64,000 nt of DNA. Origin: Streptomyces alanosinicus. GTDB lineage: Bacteria; Actinomycetota; Actinomycetes; Streptomycetales; Streptomycetaceae. The DNA lies in NCBI RefSeq assembly GCF_014650595.1, contig NZ_BMVG01000008.1, positions 292,912-356,911 of the forward strand, given 5' to 3'. Within the stretch, counting starts at the first letter, position 1. Each line of letters begins with the position of its first letter. Below the pieces are notes generated by a model, which saw only the letters and a list, made by a program, of their open reading frames with translations, ran no database searches and was not told where the DNA came from. Of the stretch, positions 1-8,186 are shown piece by piece. Made by a program: the position numbers and the translations under genes.

Positions 1-1688
1 GGTACTGGGGCAACATGCGCGCGTACATGGTCAGCCTGCTCAAGGCGTACTGGGGTGCGGCGGCGCGGGCCGACAACGACTTCTGCTTCGACTATCTGCC
101 CCGGCTGACCGGCTCCCACTCGGCGTACGAGACGGCCCTGGCCCAGCTGGACGGCGTCTGCAAGGGCTACGTCCTCTTCGGTGAGAACCCGGCGGTGGGC
201 AACGCCGACGCCAAGGTGATGCGGCTCGGGATGGCGAACCTGGACTGGCTGGTGGTGCGCGACTTCTCGCTGATCGAGTCGGCGACATGGTGGAAGGACG
301 GGCCCGAGATCGAGACCGGTGAGCTGCGCTGCGCGGACATCCGCACCGAGGTGTTCTTCCTGCCGGCCGCCGCGCACACCGAGAAGGACGGCAGTTTCAC
401 CAACACCCAGCGGCTGCTGCAGTGGCACCACCAGGCCGTCGAGCCGCCCGGCGACGCGCGCAGCGACCTGTGGTTCACCTACCATCTGGGGCGGCTCGTC
501 CGGGAGAGGCTCGCGGGGTCCACCGATGAGATGGACCGGCCCATGCTCGATCTGGCCTGGGACTATCCGACGAAGGGCGGGCTCGCCGAGCCGGACGCGG
601 AGGCCGTGCTCGCCGAGATCAACGGCCATGACGCCGAGGGCGCCCCGCTCTCCTCCTACGAGCAGCTGAAGCCCGACGGCTCCACCACCTGCGGCTGCTG
701 GATCTACTGCGGTGTCTACGCCGACGGCGTCAACCAGGCCGCCCGCCGCAGGCCCGGCCGGGAGCAGGACTGGGTGGCGGCCGAGTGGGCGTGGGCGTGG
801 CCGGCCAACCGCCGGATCCTGTACAACCGTGCCTCCGCCGACCCGCGCGGCAGACCGTGGAGCACGCGCAAGGCGCTGGTGTGGTGGGACCCGGACAAGG
901 GCGAGTGGTCCGGATACGACGTCCCCGACATCAAGAGGGACAAGGCGCCCGATCACCGGCCCCCCGAGGACGCGACCGGCCCGGCGGCACTGTCCGGCAC
1001 GGACCCGTTCATCATGCAGGCCGACGGCAAGGCCGCGCTGTATGTGCCGACCGGACTCGCCGACGGCCCGCTCCCGGCCCACTACGAGCCGCAGGACTCG
1101 CCGTTCCCGAACCTCCTCTACCACCAACAGCGCAATCCTGTACGGCAGTTGCTGCCCTCGCTCCCCGACAACCGCTATCAGCCGAGCGGTGACGAGCCCG
1201 GTGCGGAGGTGTTCCCGTACGTGGCCACCACCTACCGGCTGACCGAGCACCACACCGCCGGCGGTATGTCCCGCTGGCAGCCGTATCTGGCCGAGCTGCA
1301 GCCGGAGTTCTTCTGCGAGGTGTCCCCCGGACTCGCGGCCGAGCGGGGCCTGGAGCACACCGGGTGGGCGACGATCGTCAGCGCTCGCGCGGTGATCGAG
1401 GCACGGGTCCTGGTGACGGACCGGATGACACCGCTGACGGTGCAGGGGCGCCGGCTGCACCAGGTGGGGCTGCCCTACCACTGGGGCCCCAACGGCTACA
1501 GCACCGGGGACGCGGCCAACGAACTGCTGCATCTGTCCCTGGATCCGAACGTCCACATCCAGGAGTCGAAGGCGTTCGCCGTGGACATCCGCCCCGGCCG
1601 CCGGCCACGCGGCCCGGCGTCCGTGGCACTGGTGCGGGCCTACCGCAGACGGGCCGGCATCGACGAGCACACCGGCACGGAGCCCTGA
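1..1688 (+). CDS. Formate dehydrogenase catalytic (molybdopterin) subunit, C-terminal part
   Basis: The reading frame is open from the first base, so the gene starts outside the window; about 561 residues of the C-terminal part are present. The protein matches the FdnG/FdoG type of formate dehydrogenase large subunit, which oxidises formate to CO2 at a Mo/W-bis-MGD centre and passes electrons to an iron-sulfur partner. Recognisable stretches include FGENPAVGNADAKV in the middle of the molybdopterin oxidoreductase domain, NTQRLLQWHHQAVEPPGDAR, and the C-terminal dinucleotide-binding domain ending LHQVGLPYHWGPNG and ESKAFAVDIRP. The N-terminal 4Fe-4S site and the Cys/Sec ligand lie upstream and cannot be judged. 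No partner subunit follows: the next gene is on the other strand. Confidence 0.9.
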   Translation, partial: YWGNMRAYMVSLLKAYWGAAARADNDFCFDYLPRLTGSHSAYETALAQLDGVCKGYVLFGENPAVGNADAKVMRLGMANLDWLVVRDFSLIESATWWKDGPEIETGELRCADIRTEVFFLPAAAHTEKDGSFTNTQRLLQWHHQAVEPPGDARSDLWFTYHLGRLVRERLAGSTDEMDRPMLDLAWDYPTKGGLAEPDAEAVLAEINGHDAEGAPLSSYEQLKPDGSTTCGCWIYCGVYADGVNQAARRRPGREQDWVAAEWAWAWPANRRILYNRASADPRGRPWSTRKALVWWDPDKGEWSGYDVPDIKRDKAPDHRPPEDATGPAALSGTDPFIMQADGKAALYVPTGLADGPLPAHYEPQDSPFPNLLYHQQRNPVRQLLPSLPDNRYQPSGDEPGAEVFPYVATTYRLTEHHTAGGMSRWQPYLAELQPEFFCEVSPGLAAERGLEHTGWATIVSARAVIEARVLVTDRMTPLTVQGRRLHQVGLPYHWGPNGYSTGDAANELLHLSLDPNVHIQESKAFAVDIRPGRRPRGPASVALVRAYRRRAGIDEHTGTEP

Positions 1689-1964
1689 GGCACCGGAACA
1701 GACACGGGCATCGGCGGCCGCGCGGGTTCATGGGGTGCCGTCGAGGGGCTGGCAGTGGGCGAGGAGAGCGCGGTGGACCGCAGGCGTGGCGCTGACGCGC
1801 AGGGTGTGGTCCTGTCCGCGCCGTACGCGCTGGCGGAACGGGCAGTCACTGCTGGTCGGTCGAGACTCGCTTGTCGACCAGGTTCGCCGCCGAGGGCCCC
1901 TCCGGACGGGGCTTCCCCCGACCGGCGACCATCTGCAGGGAGGCCGGCCTGAACACGCCGGAAC

Positions 1965-2720
1965 CTACGCCGGCTCGGGTCGTTCCGGGTTCGGGACGAA
2001 GGCGGGTAGCGCGGCGAGGCTGTGGCGCACGGCCTCGCCGCCGTACTCGAACATCTGCCGCTCGTAGTCGCCGACCGCGCCGATGAGGTCTTGGCGGCGC
2101 TCGACGGCCCCGATCAGGCAGCGGCGCAGCAGGTCGGCGTCGCGCAGCGCGGTGTTCGCACCGTTGCCGCCGGTCGGGGAGGTGGCGTGGATGGCGTCTC
2201 CGAGCAGCGTGACCGGACCGGGCGCCCAGCGCTCGCGGGGCTCGACCACCCGGATGGACAGCAGGGTGCTGTTGTCCGGGTCGGCCTGCTCGATGAGCGC
2301 CCGCAGCTCCGGGTGCCAGCCCTCCATCCTGGACAGCACGGCCTCCTGCGCGGTCGGGGCGCCGAGCGAGCCGTTCGACGGAAGGATCATGGCCCAGCGT
2401 ACGTAGTCGCCGATGTCGGGCAGCGTGACTTCGGGGGCCAGTTGTCCGGCGGCTTGCTTCGGCGGGGTACGGAAGCGCATCGCGCCGAGCAGCAGGCTGA
2501 CGCCGTCGCCCGCGATCTTCGAGCCATAGGCCTTGGACAGGCCGGCGAACTCGTCGGTCAGCGGGGTGCGGCCGATGACGAACCGGACGCCGGTGTCGGT
2601 CGGGGTGGTCTGCGGCGACAACACGCCGCGGACCGCGGAGGCGACGCCGTCCGCGCCGACGAGCAGCTCGGCGGTGGCCGGGTCGCGGCGGGCGAACCGG
2701 GCCGCGCAGGACCCGGTCGG
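1965..2720 (-). pseudogene. FAD-dependent monooxygenase (PHBH-like), N-terminally truncated
   Basis: The C-terminal two thirds of a flavoprotein monooxygenase of the p-hydroxybenzoate hydroxylase type is readable, with the DG motif LLVGADGVASAVRGVL followed by the FAD ribityl-binding motif LLGDAIHATSPTGGNGAN. The N-terminal Rossmann GxGxxG segment that every member needs for FAD is absent. Upstream of about 2,700 the frame degenerates into Arg/Pro/Gly-rich sequence with no homology in any of the three frames. No ribosome binding site sits at a sensible start. The remnant is therefore most likely non-functional, left by a deletion that joined it to the end of the MASE1 gene. A frameshifted full-length gene is less likely because no GxGxxG is visible nearby. 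Confidence 0.75.
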
Positions 2721-2985
2721 TGCGCGGGACACGGCGGCGCGCGTCGCCGGCGTCCGGCGTCCGTGCGGCGGTGGCGTCGCGGCGCTCCACGGGGCGGGAG
2801 CGGATCCCGGCCGTCCCGGTCCGCCCGTCCGTCGTGCTCGCCGTCCGCTGCTCCATGCCGCGTCTGTCCCTCCGCTTCGGACCGTGCTCCTGCGGGCTGC
2901 GCCCATGGTCTCCCGGCGCCCCGGACCGGCCGTTCGACACGCCGGGACCGGCCAGGACCCCGGCCGCCCGGCGGAGCGCGCCGGG

Positions 2986-4044
2986 TCATCGGGGCCCGGT
3001 GGGCGAGCGCCACTCTTCGCTGCCGTCGCCGCCTTCGCCGCCTTCGGTGCCTTCGGTGCCTTCGGTGCCTTCGGTGCCCGGCTGCGGTCGGGGCGGTGGA
3101 GCGCCGCCCGCGGTGAGGTGTTCCAGCACCTCGACCAGTTCCTGACAGGCCTTCTCCACCGAGCGCCTGGTGTTGCGCTGTTCGGTGATCAGCGCGGAGA
3201 GCAGCAGCGCGGTCAGCGCCATCGAGCCGTTGAACGTCTGCAGCTTCGCCATGATCTCGATCCGGCTGAGGCCCCTGAAGGCCCCGACGCCGTCCGTCGC
3301 GGCGACGGAGGCCAGCACGGACGTCAGCAGCGCGCACAGCACACTGCCCAGGAGCTGGAAGCGCAGGGCGGCCCAGATCAGGAGCGGGTAGACGAGGTAG
3401 AGGAGGCTGAGCGGGCTGTAGACGGCCAACGGCACCAGAGTGCAGGCGACGACGGCGAGCGCGGTCGCCTCCTTCCAGCGGGCCAGGGACGGCGGCCGGC
3501 GCGCGCCGTGCAGCAACAGCAGCAGCGGGGTGACGAGCAGGACGCCCATGGCGTCGCCCACCCACCAGGCGAGCCAGACGGGGCAGAAGCTGTGCGCGTC
3601 GAGCTTGCCGGTGAGCACGAGGAGGCCGACGCCGGCGGTCGAGCTGATCAGCATCGCGCCCAGCGCGCCCAGGAACACCAGGGCGACGCCGTCGCGCAGC
3701 CGGCCGAGGTCGGTGTGGAAGCCGGCCCGGCGCAGCAGGAGCACCGCGACCACCGGTGCGGCGGTCTGAGCGGCGAGGGTGCCGAGCACGTCGAGGTGGG
3801 GGGTGGTGAGGTAGAGCACCGCGAAGAAGGCGCCGATCGTGATGCCGGGCCAGCAGCGCAGGCCGAGGATCAGCAGGGCGGCGACGGCGACGCCGGTCGG
3901 CGGCCAGATGGGGGTGACGACGGCGCTCTCGACGGAGAGTTCGCGCAGGAGTCCGAGCCGGGCCGCGGCGTAGTAGCAGGCCGCGACGGCCAGTACCTGG
4001 ACGGCGTAGCCGCCCGGCCGGCGCAGATCCTCGAAACCCACCAC
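2986..4044 (-). CDS. MASE1-domain integral membrane sensor
   Basis: This 352-residue protein has eight or so hydrophobic segments between residues 12 and 300 and contains the MASE1 signature PIWPPTGVAVAALLILG near residue 45. MASE1 is a membrane sensory domain usually fused to PAS, GGDEF, kinase or SpoIIE-phosphatase modules. Here no output domain follows: after a short amphipathic stretch (RRSVEKACQELVEVLEHL) the protein ends in a Thr-Glu-Gly/Gly-Glu-Gly tail encoded by a 9-bp tandem repeat. The start is GTG at 4044, with another GTG one codon on. The neighbour upstream on the same strand is a free-standing PP2C phosphatase, so sensor and output may be split into two genes. The stimulus is unknown. 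Confidence 0.8.
   Translation of the reverse strand: MVGFEDLRRPGGYAVQVLAVAACYYAAARLGLLRELSVESAVVTPIWPPTGVAVAALLILGLRCWPGITIGAFFAVLYLTTPHLDVLGTLAAQTAAPVVAVLLLRRAGFHTDLGRLRDGVALVFLGALGAMLISSTAGVGLLVLTGKLDAHSFCPVWLAWWVGDAMGVLLVTPLLLLLHGARRPPSLARWKEATALAVVACTLVPLAVYSPLSLLYLVYPLLIWAALRFQLLGSVLCALLTSVLASVAATDGVGAFRGLSRIEIMAKLQTFNGSMALTALLLSALITEQRNTRRSVEKACQELVEVLEHLTAGGAPPPRPQPGTEGTEGTEGTEGGEGGDGSEEWRSPTGPR
3036..3083 (+). repeat. 9-bp tandem repeat inside MASE1 gene
   Basis: The unit GCCTTCGGT is repeated about four times with degenerate copies on the 5' side (GCCGCCTTC-type). On the minus strand it encodes the repeated Thr-Glu-Gly tail of the MASE1 protein. Because the unit is a multiple of three, copy changes keep the frame. 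Confidence 0.8.
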
Positions 4045-4231
4045 AGCAGCAATCTCACACGGGCCGCGCCGCCTCGGCGAGGCGAGGGCCGGTGCCGTCC
4101 GCCCCTATGGCTGAATCCCGAACGCCTCGCGCATCACCCGGACGAGTCACCCGGGGCAGGCTGCCCGGCTGTCGCCGGCGCCGGCCCCCGCCCGATCCGC
4201 AGGCCCGCGCCCGTCGGGTCGGCCGGCCCGG

Positions 4232-5062
4232 TCACGGGTGCTGTGCGGGGCTGTCCAGGCCGACGACGAGGACGGCCGCGTCGTCCTCGTGTCCGACGCT
4301 CTCGGCGCCCTTGATCACGGCGGCGGCCAGCGCATGGGCCTCCAGGCCGGCGACGGCGGCGATCCCGGCGAGGCGTACCACCTGGTCGAGGCCGGCCTCG
4401 ATGCTCAGCGAGGGGCCCTCCACCACTCCGTCGGTGACCAGGACGAACACCCCGCCCGTGGCGAGCCGGTGCCGGGTCACCGGGAACTCCATGCCCTTGT
4501 CGATGCCGAGCGGCGGCCCTCCCTCGTCGTCCACGACGCCGGACTTGCCGTCCGCCGTGGCCCACACGAACGGGATATGGCCGGCCCGTGCGCTCTCCAG
4601 CACCCCGGTGGCCGGGTCGAGACGCATGAACGTGCAGGTGGCGAACAGCTCGCTGCCCAGCGCGAGCAGCAGGTCGTTGGTGCGGCCGAGCAGTTCCCCC
4701 GGCTCTCCGGTCACGGAGGCGAGGGCACGCAGTCCGACCCGCACCTGGCCCATGAAGGCCGCGGCCTCGATGTTGTGCCCCTGTACGTCGCCGATGGACA
4801 GCCCGATCCGCCCGTCGGGCAGGGTGAACGCGTCGTACCAGTCGCCGCCCACATTGAGACCGAGGTTGGCCGGTGTGTAGCGGACGGCGAGATGCACTCC
4901 GGGGGCGGTGGGCAGGTCCCGGGGCAGCATGCCGCGCTGCAGCTCGATGGCCAGCTCGACCTGGGTGCGCTGCAGCTCCGCGCGCTCGCGTGCCTGGGCG
5001 GTGAGCGAACCGAGTCTGGCCAGCAGCTCGTCGCCGTCGTCCGTGGAGCGCTTGCGGGGCAT
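4232..5062 (-). CDS. SpoIIE/RsbU-type PP2C protein phosphatase
   Basis: A 276-residue soluble phosphatase. A short N-terminal helical segment (residues 10-40, rich in Ala, Arg, Glu and Leu) leads into LQRGMLPRDLP, the usual entry to the SpoIIE domain. Metal-binding acidic motifs are intact: VGGDWYDAF, IGDVQGHN, the LVTDGVVEG loop, and the final HEDDAAVLVV. Such enzymes dephosphorylate anti-anti-sigma factors in partner-switching modules. ATG at 5062 is preceded by GGAAGTG. The gene lies 187 bp upstream of the MASE1 gene on the same strand and could form one transcription unit with it. No sensory domain is attached, so input must come from elsewhere. Confidence 0.88.
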   Translation of the reverse strand: MPRKRSTDDGDELLARLGSLTAQARERAELQRTQVELAIELQRGMLPRDLPTAPGVHLAVRYTPANLGLNVGGDWYDAFTLPDGRIGLSIGDVQGHNIEAAAFMGQVRVGLRALASVTGEPGELLGRTNDLLLALGSELFATCTFMRLDPATGVLESARAGHIPFVWATADGKSGVVDDEGGPPLGIDKGMEFPVTRHRLATGGVFVLVTDGVVEGPSLSIEAGLDQVVRLAGIAAVAGLEAHALAAAVIKGAESVGHEDDAAVLVVGLDSPAQHP

Positions 5063-5272
5063 CGATCACTTCCGGCGCGGCGGAGGCCTTCGACGACCGT
5101 CCGCCTGAATGTTCGGCAAATGCCTAGATTTTACCTATTTCGGCTGATCGTGCCGCGCGGCATCGGCGTGCGCTCGCCGCCGACGCCGCTCTCGGGAGCC
5201 CTCTGAAGCCCTCTGGAACTTTCTGAACTTTCACCAGTCTCATACCTCCGGCCACGAGCTGGGCCGCATGTC

Positions 5273-6481
5273 TCACAGCGGGGAGCGGGCCACCACCGCC
5301 ACATAGGCGCCGAACAGCAGGGACACGACGGTCAGACCCGTGTAGATGACCACGACATGGGCCGGCCGGACGCGCCAGGTCCGGGTGAGGGCGCGGGCCA
5401 TGGGGATGAGGAGGGGGAAGGCCGGCAGCAGGAAGCGCGGCTTGGAGGAGAAGGAACCGGAGCCCCCGACCACGAGCAGGATCAGGACGCCGGCGAAGAC
5501 GACGAGGGCCAGTGGTGCGCGTTCCAGGCAGAGCAGCGCGAACAGCAGCACGCCGGCCGCGACTATCACCAGGGCCGCCGGGTAGACGACGCCCCCGCCG
5601 TGCAGCAGCAGGGCCTTCAGGAAGCGCGCCGAGCCGAGACCGAAGTCGAAACGCGAGTCCCAGGCGCTCTGCACCTTGAAATAGCCGCCGAGCAGGTCGC
5701 CTGTCTGCCCGCCGACCCAGAGCACATAGCCGAGCCAGCCCAGCGGGGCGAGCACGGCGCCGGCCCACAGGCTCACCGGGACCCGGCCGCGCTCCCGCAG
5801 CGCCTCGTGGGCGGCGGCGAGGGAGACGGCCAGGGCGATCGCGAATCCGCTCGGCCGGGACAGCCCGGCCAGCGCGGCCAGCGTGCCGGCCCACAGCCAA
5901 CGGCGCTTGAGTACGAAGTACAGGGACCAGATGGCGAGCGCGGCGAAGAGGGACTCGGTGTAGGCGATGGTCAGCTCGACCGCGTGCGGCAGGGCGGCCC
6001 ACAGCGCGACCAGGGCGGTGGCGACCCCGCGGCCGTAGAGGTGATGACCGATGACGTAGACCCCGTACGCCGCCACACCCGCGGCGATCCACGCGATGAG
6101 CAGGGCGGCCTGGCCGGGGCTGAACGGCAGCACGGTGGACAGCGCCCTGATGAGCCCGGGGTACAGCGGGAAGAACGCCCAGTCGCTCTGGACGGCGCCC
6201 TGCGGGGTGATCCAGATCCGGTGGCCGTAGCCCTGGGCGGCGATATGCAGGTACCAGCGGGAGTCCCAGGAGTGGGCGAAGCTCTTGACCAGCGGATGAC
6301 CCCGCACCGCGTTCGTGACGATCACCATCAGGACCCCGGCGAGCCGCACGGCCACGAACAGGGCGAGGGCTGCCAGCGCTCCCTCCGGGAACCCGCGCCG
6401 GGCGATCCGGGGCAGGGCCGGGGGTCGGAGGGGACGGGACGGGGCGGCCGATTCGGGCCGCGGTACGGAGGAGGTGCTCAC
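5273..6481 (-). CDS. PIG-V-like membrane mannosyltransferase
   Basis: Integral membrane protein of about 402 residues with roughly ten hydrophobic helices. After the first membrane segment comes HSWDSRWYLHIA (Asp near residue 73), the luminal acidic motif of PIG-V-type, dolichol-phosphate-dependent GT-C mannosyltransferases, followed by FFPLYPGLIRAL. In actinomycetes these enzymes are thought to add mannose to secreted proteins or envelope glycolipids at the outer face of the membrane. I chose GTG at 6481 (VSTSSVPRP) because the ATG 36 bases upstream has no ribosome binding site and would add a non-conserved leader. It is divergent from the GAPDH gene across 183 bp. Confidence 0.8.
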   Translation of the reverse strand: MSTSSVPRPESAAPSRPLRPPALPRIARRGFPEGALAALALFVAVRLAGVLMVIVTNAVRGHPLVKSFAHSWDSRWYLHIAAQGYGHRIWITPQGAVQSDWAFFPLYPGLIRALSTVLPFSPGQAALLIAWIAAGVAAYGVYVIGHHLYGRGVATALVALWAALPHAVELTIAYTESLFAALAIWSLYFVLKRRWLWAGTLAALAGLSRPSGFAIALAVSLAAAHEALRERGRVPVSLWAGAVLAPLGWLGYVLWVGGQTGDLLGGYFKVQSAWDSRFDFGLGSARFLKALLLHGGGVVYPAALVIVAAGVLLFALLCLERAPLALVVFAGVLILLVVGGSGSFSSKPRFLLPAFPLLIPMARALTRTWRVRPAHVVVIYTGLTVVSLLFGAYVAVVARSPL

Positions 6482-6549
6482 TCTGTTGACCTTGGGCACG
6501 CCAGGTAAGACGTGCAATCCGCGACTCGGGTTTCTTACGGACTTCCACC

Positions 6550-6565
6550 CTGATTCAGGAATCAG
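6550..6565. promoter_or_regulatory. 16-bp palindrome in mannosyltransferase/GAPDH divergent region
   Basis: CTGATTC-AG-GAATCAG has perfect 7-bp arms. It lies about 70 bp from the mannosyltransferase start and 100 bp upstream of the GAPDH start, a good place for a shared operator. No binding protein can be named. Confidence 0.5.
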
Positions 6566-6664
6566 TCAAGGAATGGGTGCAAATCCCTTACTCCACCCCT
6601 CCTGAAGGAGCACGTGAGAAGTCTGGTTAGCATATGAGCGCTCCCTAGCTCGAAAGATGGATCC

Positions 6665-8110
6665 GTGACTGTCAACGACGACTCGTTCACCAACTGGAAG
6701 ATCCGCGAGGAGATCGCGGAGTCGATGATCCCGCTCATCGGGAAGCTGCACCGCGAGCGGGACGTGACCGTCCTGCTGCACAGCCGCTCCTTGGTGAACA
6801 AGTCGGTGGTCAGCATCCTCAAGACGCACCGTTTCGCCCGGCAGATCGCCGGCGCCGAGCTGTCCGTCACCGAGACCATGCCGTTCCTGGAGGCCCTGAC
6901 CACGCTCGACCTCGGGCCCTCCCAGATCGACCTCGGCATGCTGGTCACCACCTACATGGCCGACGAGCGCGGCCTGAGCGTGGCGGAGTTCACCGCCGAG
7001 GCCGTCGCCGGCGCGACGGGCGCGAACAAGATCGAGCGCCGTGAGCCGCGCGACGTCGTCCTGTACGGCTTCGGCCGCATCGGCCGGCTCGTCGCCCGGC
7101 TGCTGATCGAGAAGGCCGGCTCCGGCAACGGCCTGATGCTGCGGGCCATCGTGGTGCGCGGCGGCGGCGCCGAGGACATCGTCAAGCGCGCCTCGCTGCT
7201 GCGCCGCGACTCCATCCACGGGCAGTTCCAGGGCACGATCACGGTCGACGAGGCCAACAGCACCATCGTGGCCAACGGCAATGCCATCAAGGTGATCTAC
7301 GCCGACGACCCGAGCGCCGTCGACTACACCGAGTACGGCATCCGGGACGCCATCCTCATCGACAACACCGGCAAGTGGCGCGACCGCGAGGGCCTGTCCA
7401 AGCACCTGCGCCCCGGTATCGAGAAGGTCGTCCTCACCGCGCCGGGCAAGGGCGACGTCCCGAACATCGTGCACGGCGTCAACCACGACACTGTCAAGCC
7501 GGACGAGCAGATCCTGTCCTGCGCCTCCTGCACCACCAACGCGATCGTCCCGCCGCTGAAGGCGATGGACGACGAGTACGGTGTGCTGCGCGGCCATGTG
7601 GAGACCGTCCACTCGTTCACCAACGACCAGAACCTGCTCGACAACTACCACAAGTCCGAGCGCCGCGGCCGCTCCGCGCCGCTGAACATGGTGATCACCG
7701 AGACGGGTGCCGCTTCCGCGGTCGCCAAGGCCCTGCCGGACCTGAAGGCGCCGATCAGCGGCAGCTCGATCCGGGTGCCCGTGCCGGACGTCTCGATCGC
7801 CATCCTCAATCTGCAGCTGGCCCGCGAGACCACCCGTGAGGAGGTCCACGACTACCTCCGCGAGGTGTCGCTGACCTCCCCGCTCAAGCGCCAGATCGAC
7901 TTCACCACGGCGCCCGACGCGGTCTCCAGCGACTTCATCGGCTCGCGCCACGCCTCGATCGTGGACGCCGGCGCCCTCAAGGTCGACGGCGACAACGCGA
8001 TCCTCTACCTCTGGTACGACAACGAGTTCGGCTACTCCTGCCAGGTCGTCCGGGTCGTCCAGCATGTGTCGGGCGTCGAGTACCCGACGTACCCGACGAC
8101 GGCGGTCTGA
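6665..8110 (+). CDS. gap2: Glyceraldehyde-3-phosphate dehydrogenase, long form
   Basis: Phosphorylating GAPDH of 481 residues, about 140 longer than the classical enzyme. The first 125 residues are an extra domain of unknown role. NAD binding starts with YGFGRIGRLVARLL near residue 135, and the catalytic cysteine is Cys289 in SCASCTTNAIVPP, followed by the conserved HSFTNDQNLLDNYHKSERRGR. The C-terminus WYDNEFGYSCQVVR is complete. The enzyme interconverts glyceraldehyde-3-phosphate and 1,3-bisphosphoglycerate. This long form is usually a second, non-housekeeping copy in streptomycetes. The start is GTG at 6665 with GAAAG upstream. A strong hairpin follows the stop codon. Confidence 0.93.
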   Translation: MTVNDDSFTNWKIREEIAESMIPLIGKLHRERDVTVLLHSRSLVNKSVVSILKTHRFARQIAGAELSVTETMPFLEALTTLDLGPSQIDLGMLVTTYMADERGLSVAEFTAEAVAGATGANKIERREPRDVVLYGFGRIGRLVARLLIEKAGSGNGLMLRAIVVRGGGAEDIVKRASLLRRDSIHGQFQGTITVDEANSTIVANGNAIKVIYADDPSAVDYTEYGIRDAILIDNTGKWRDREGLSKHLRPGIEKVVLTAPGKGDVPNIVHGVNHDTVKPDEQILSCASCTTNAIVPPLKAMDDEYGVLRGHVETVHSFTNDQNLLDNYHKSERRGRSAPLNMVITETGAASAVAKALPDLKAPISGSSIRVPVPDVSIAILNLQLARETTREEVHDYLREVSLTSPLKRQIDFTTAPDAVSSDFIGSRHASIVDAGALKVDGDNAILYLWYDNEFGYSCQVVRVVQHVSGVEYPTYPTTAV

Positions 8111-8118
8111 CGGCGTCC

Positions 8119-8181
8119 CGCCCCGCAGCACGACGGCCGCCGACCGGGGTCTCCGGTCGGCGGCCGTCGTGCTGCGGGGCG
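8119..8181. terminator. Bidirectional hairpin terminator
   Basis: Perfect 29-bp inverted repeat (8119-8147 and 8153-8181) with a 5-base loop, placed between the convergent GAPDH and collagenase genes. There is no U-tract, as is common in Streptomyces. It overlaps the region just before the collagenase stop and should end transcription from both sides. Confidence 0.9.
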
Positions 8182-8186
8182 TGCGC

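Noticed and set aside
1..1688. Formate dehydrogenase as a selenoprotein
   Set aside because: The Cys/Sec position lies upstream of the window, so it cannot be judged here.
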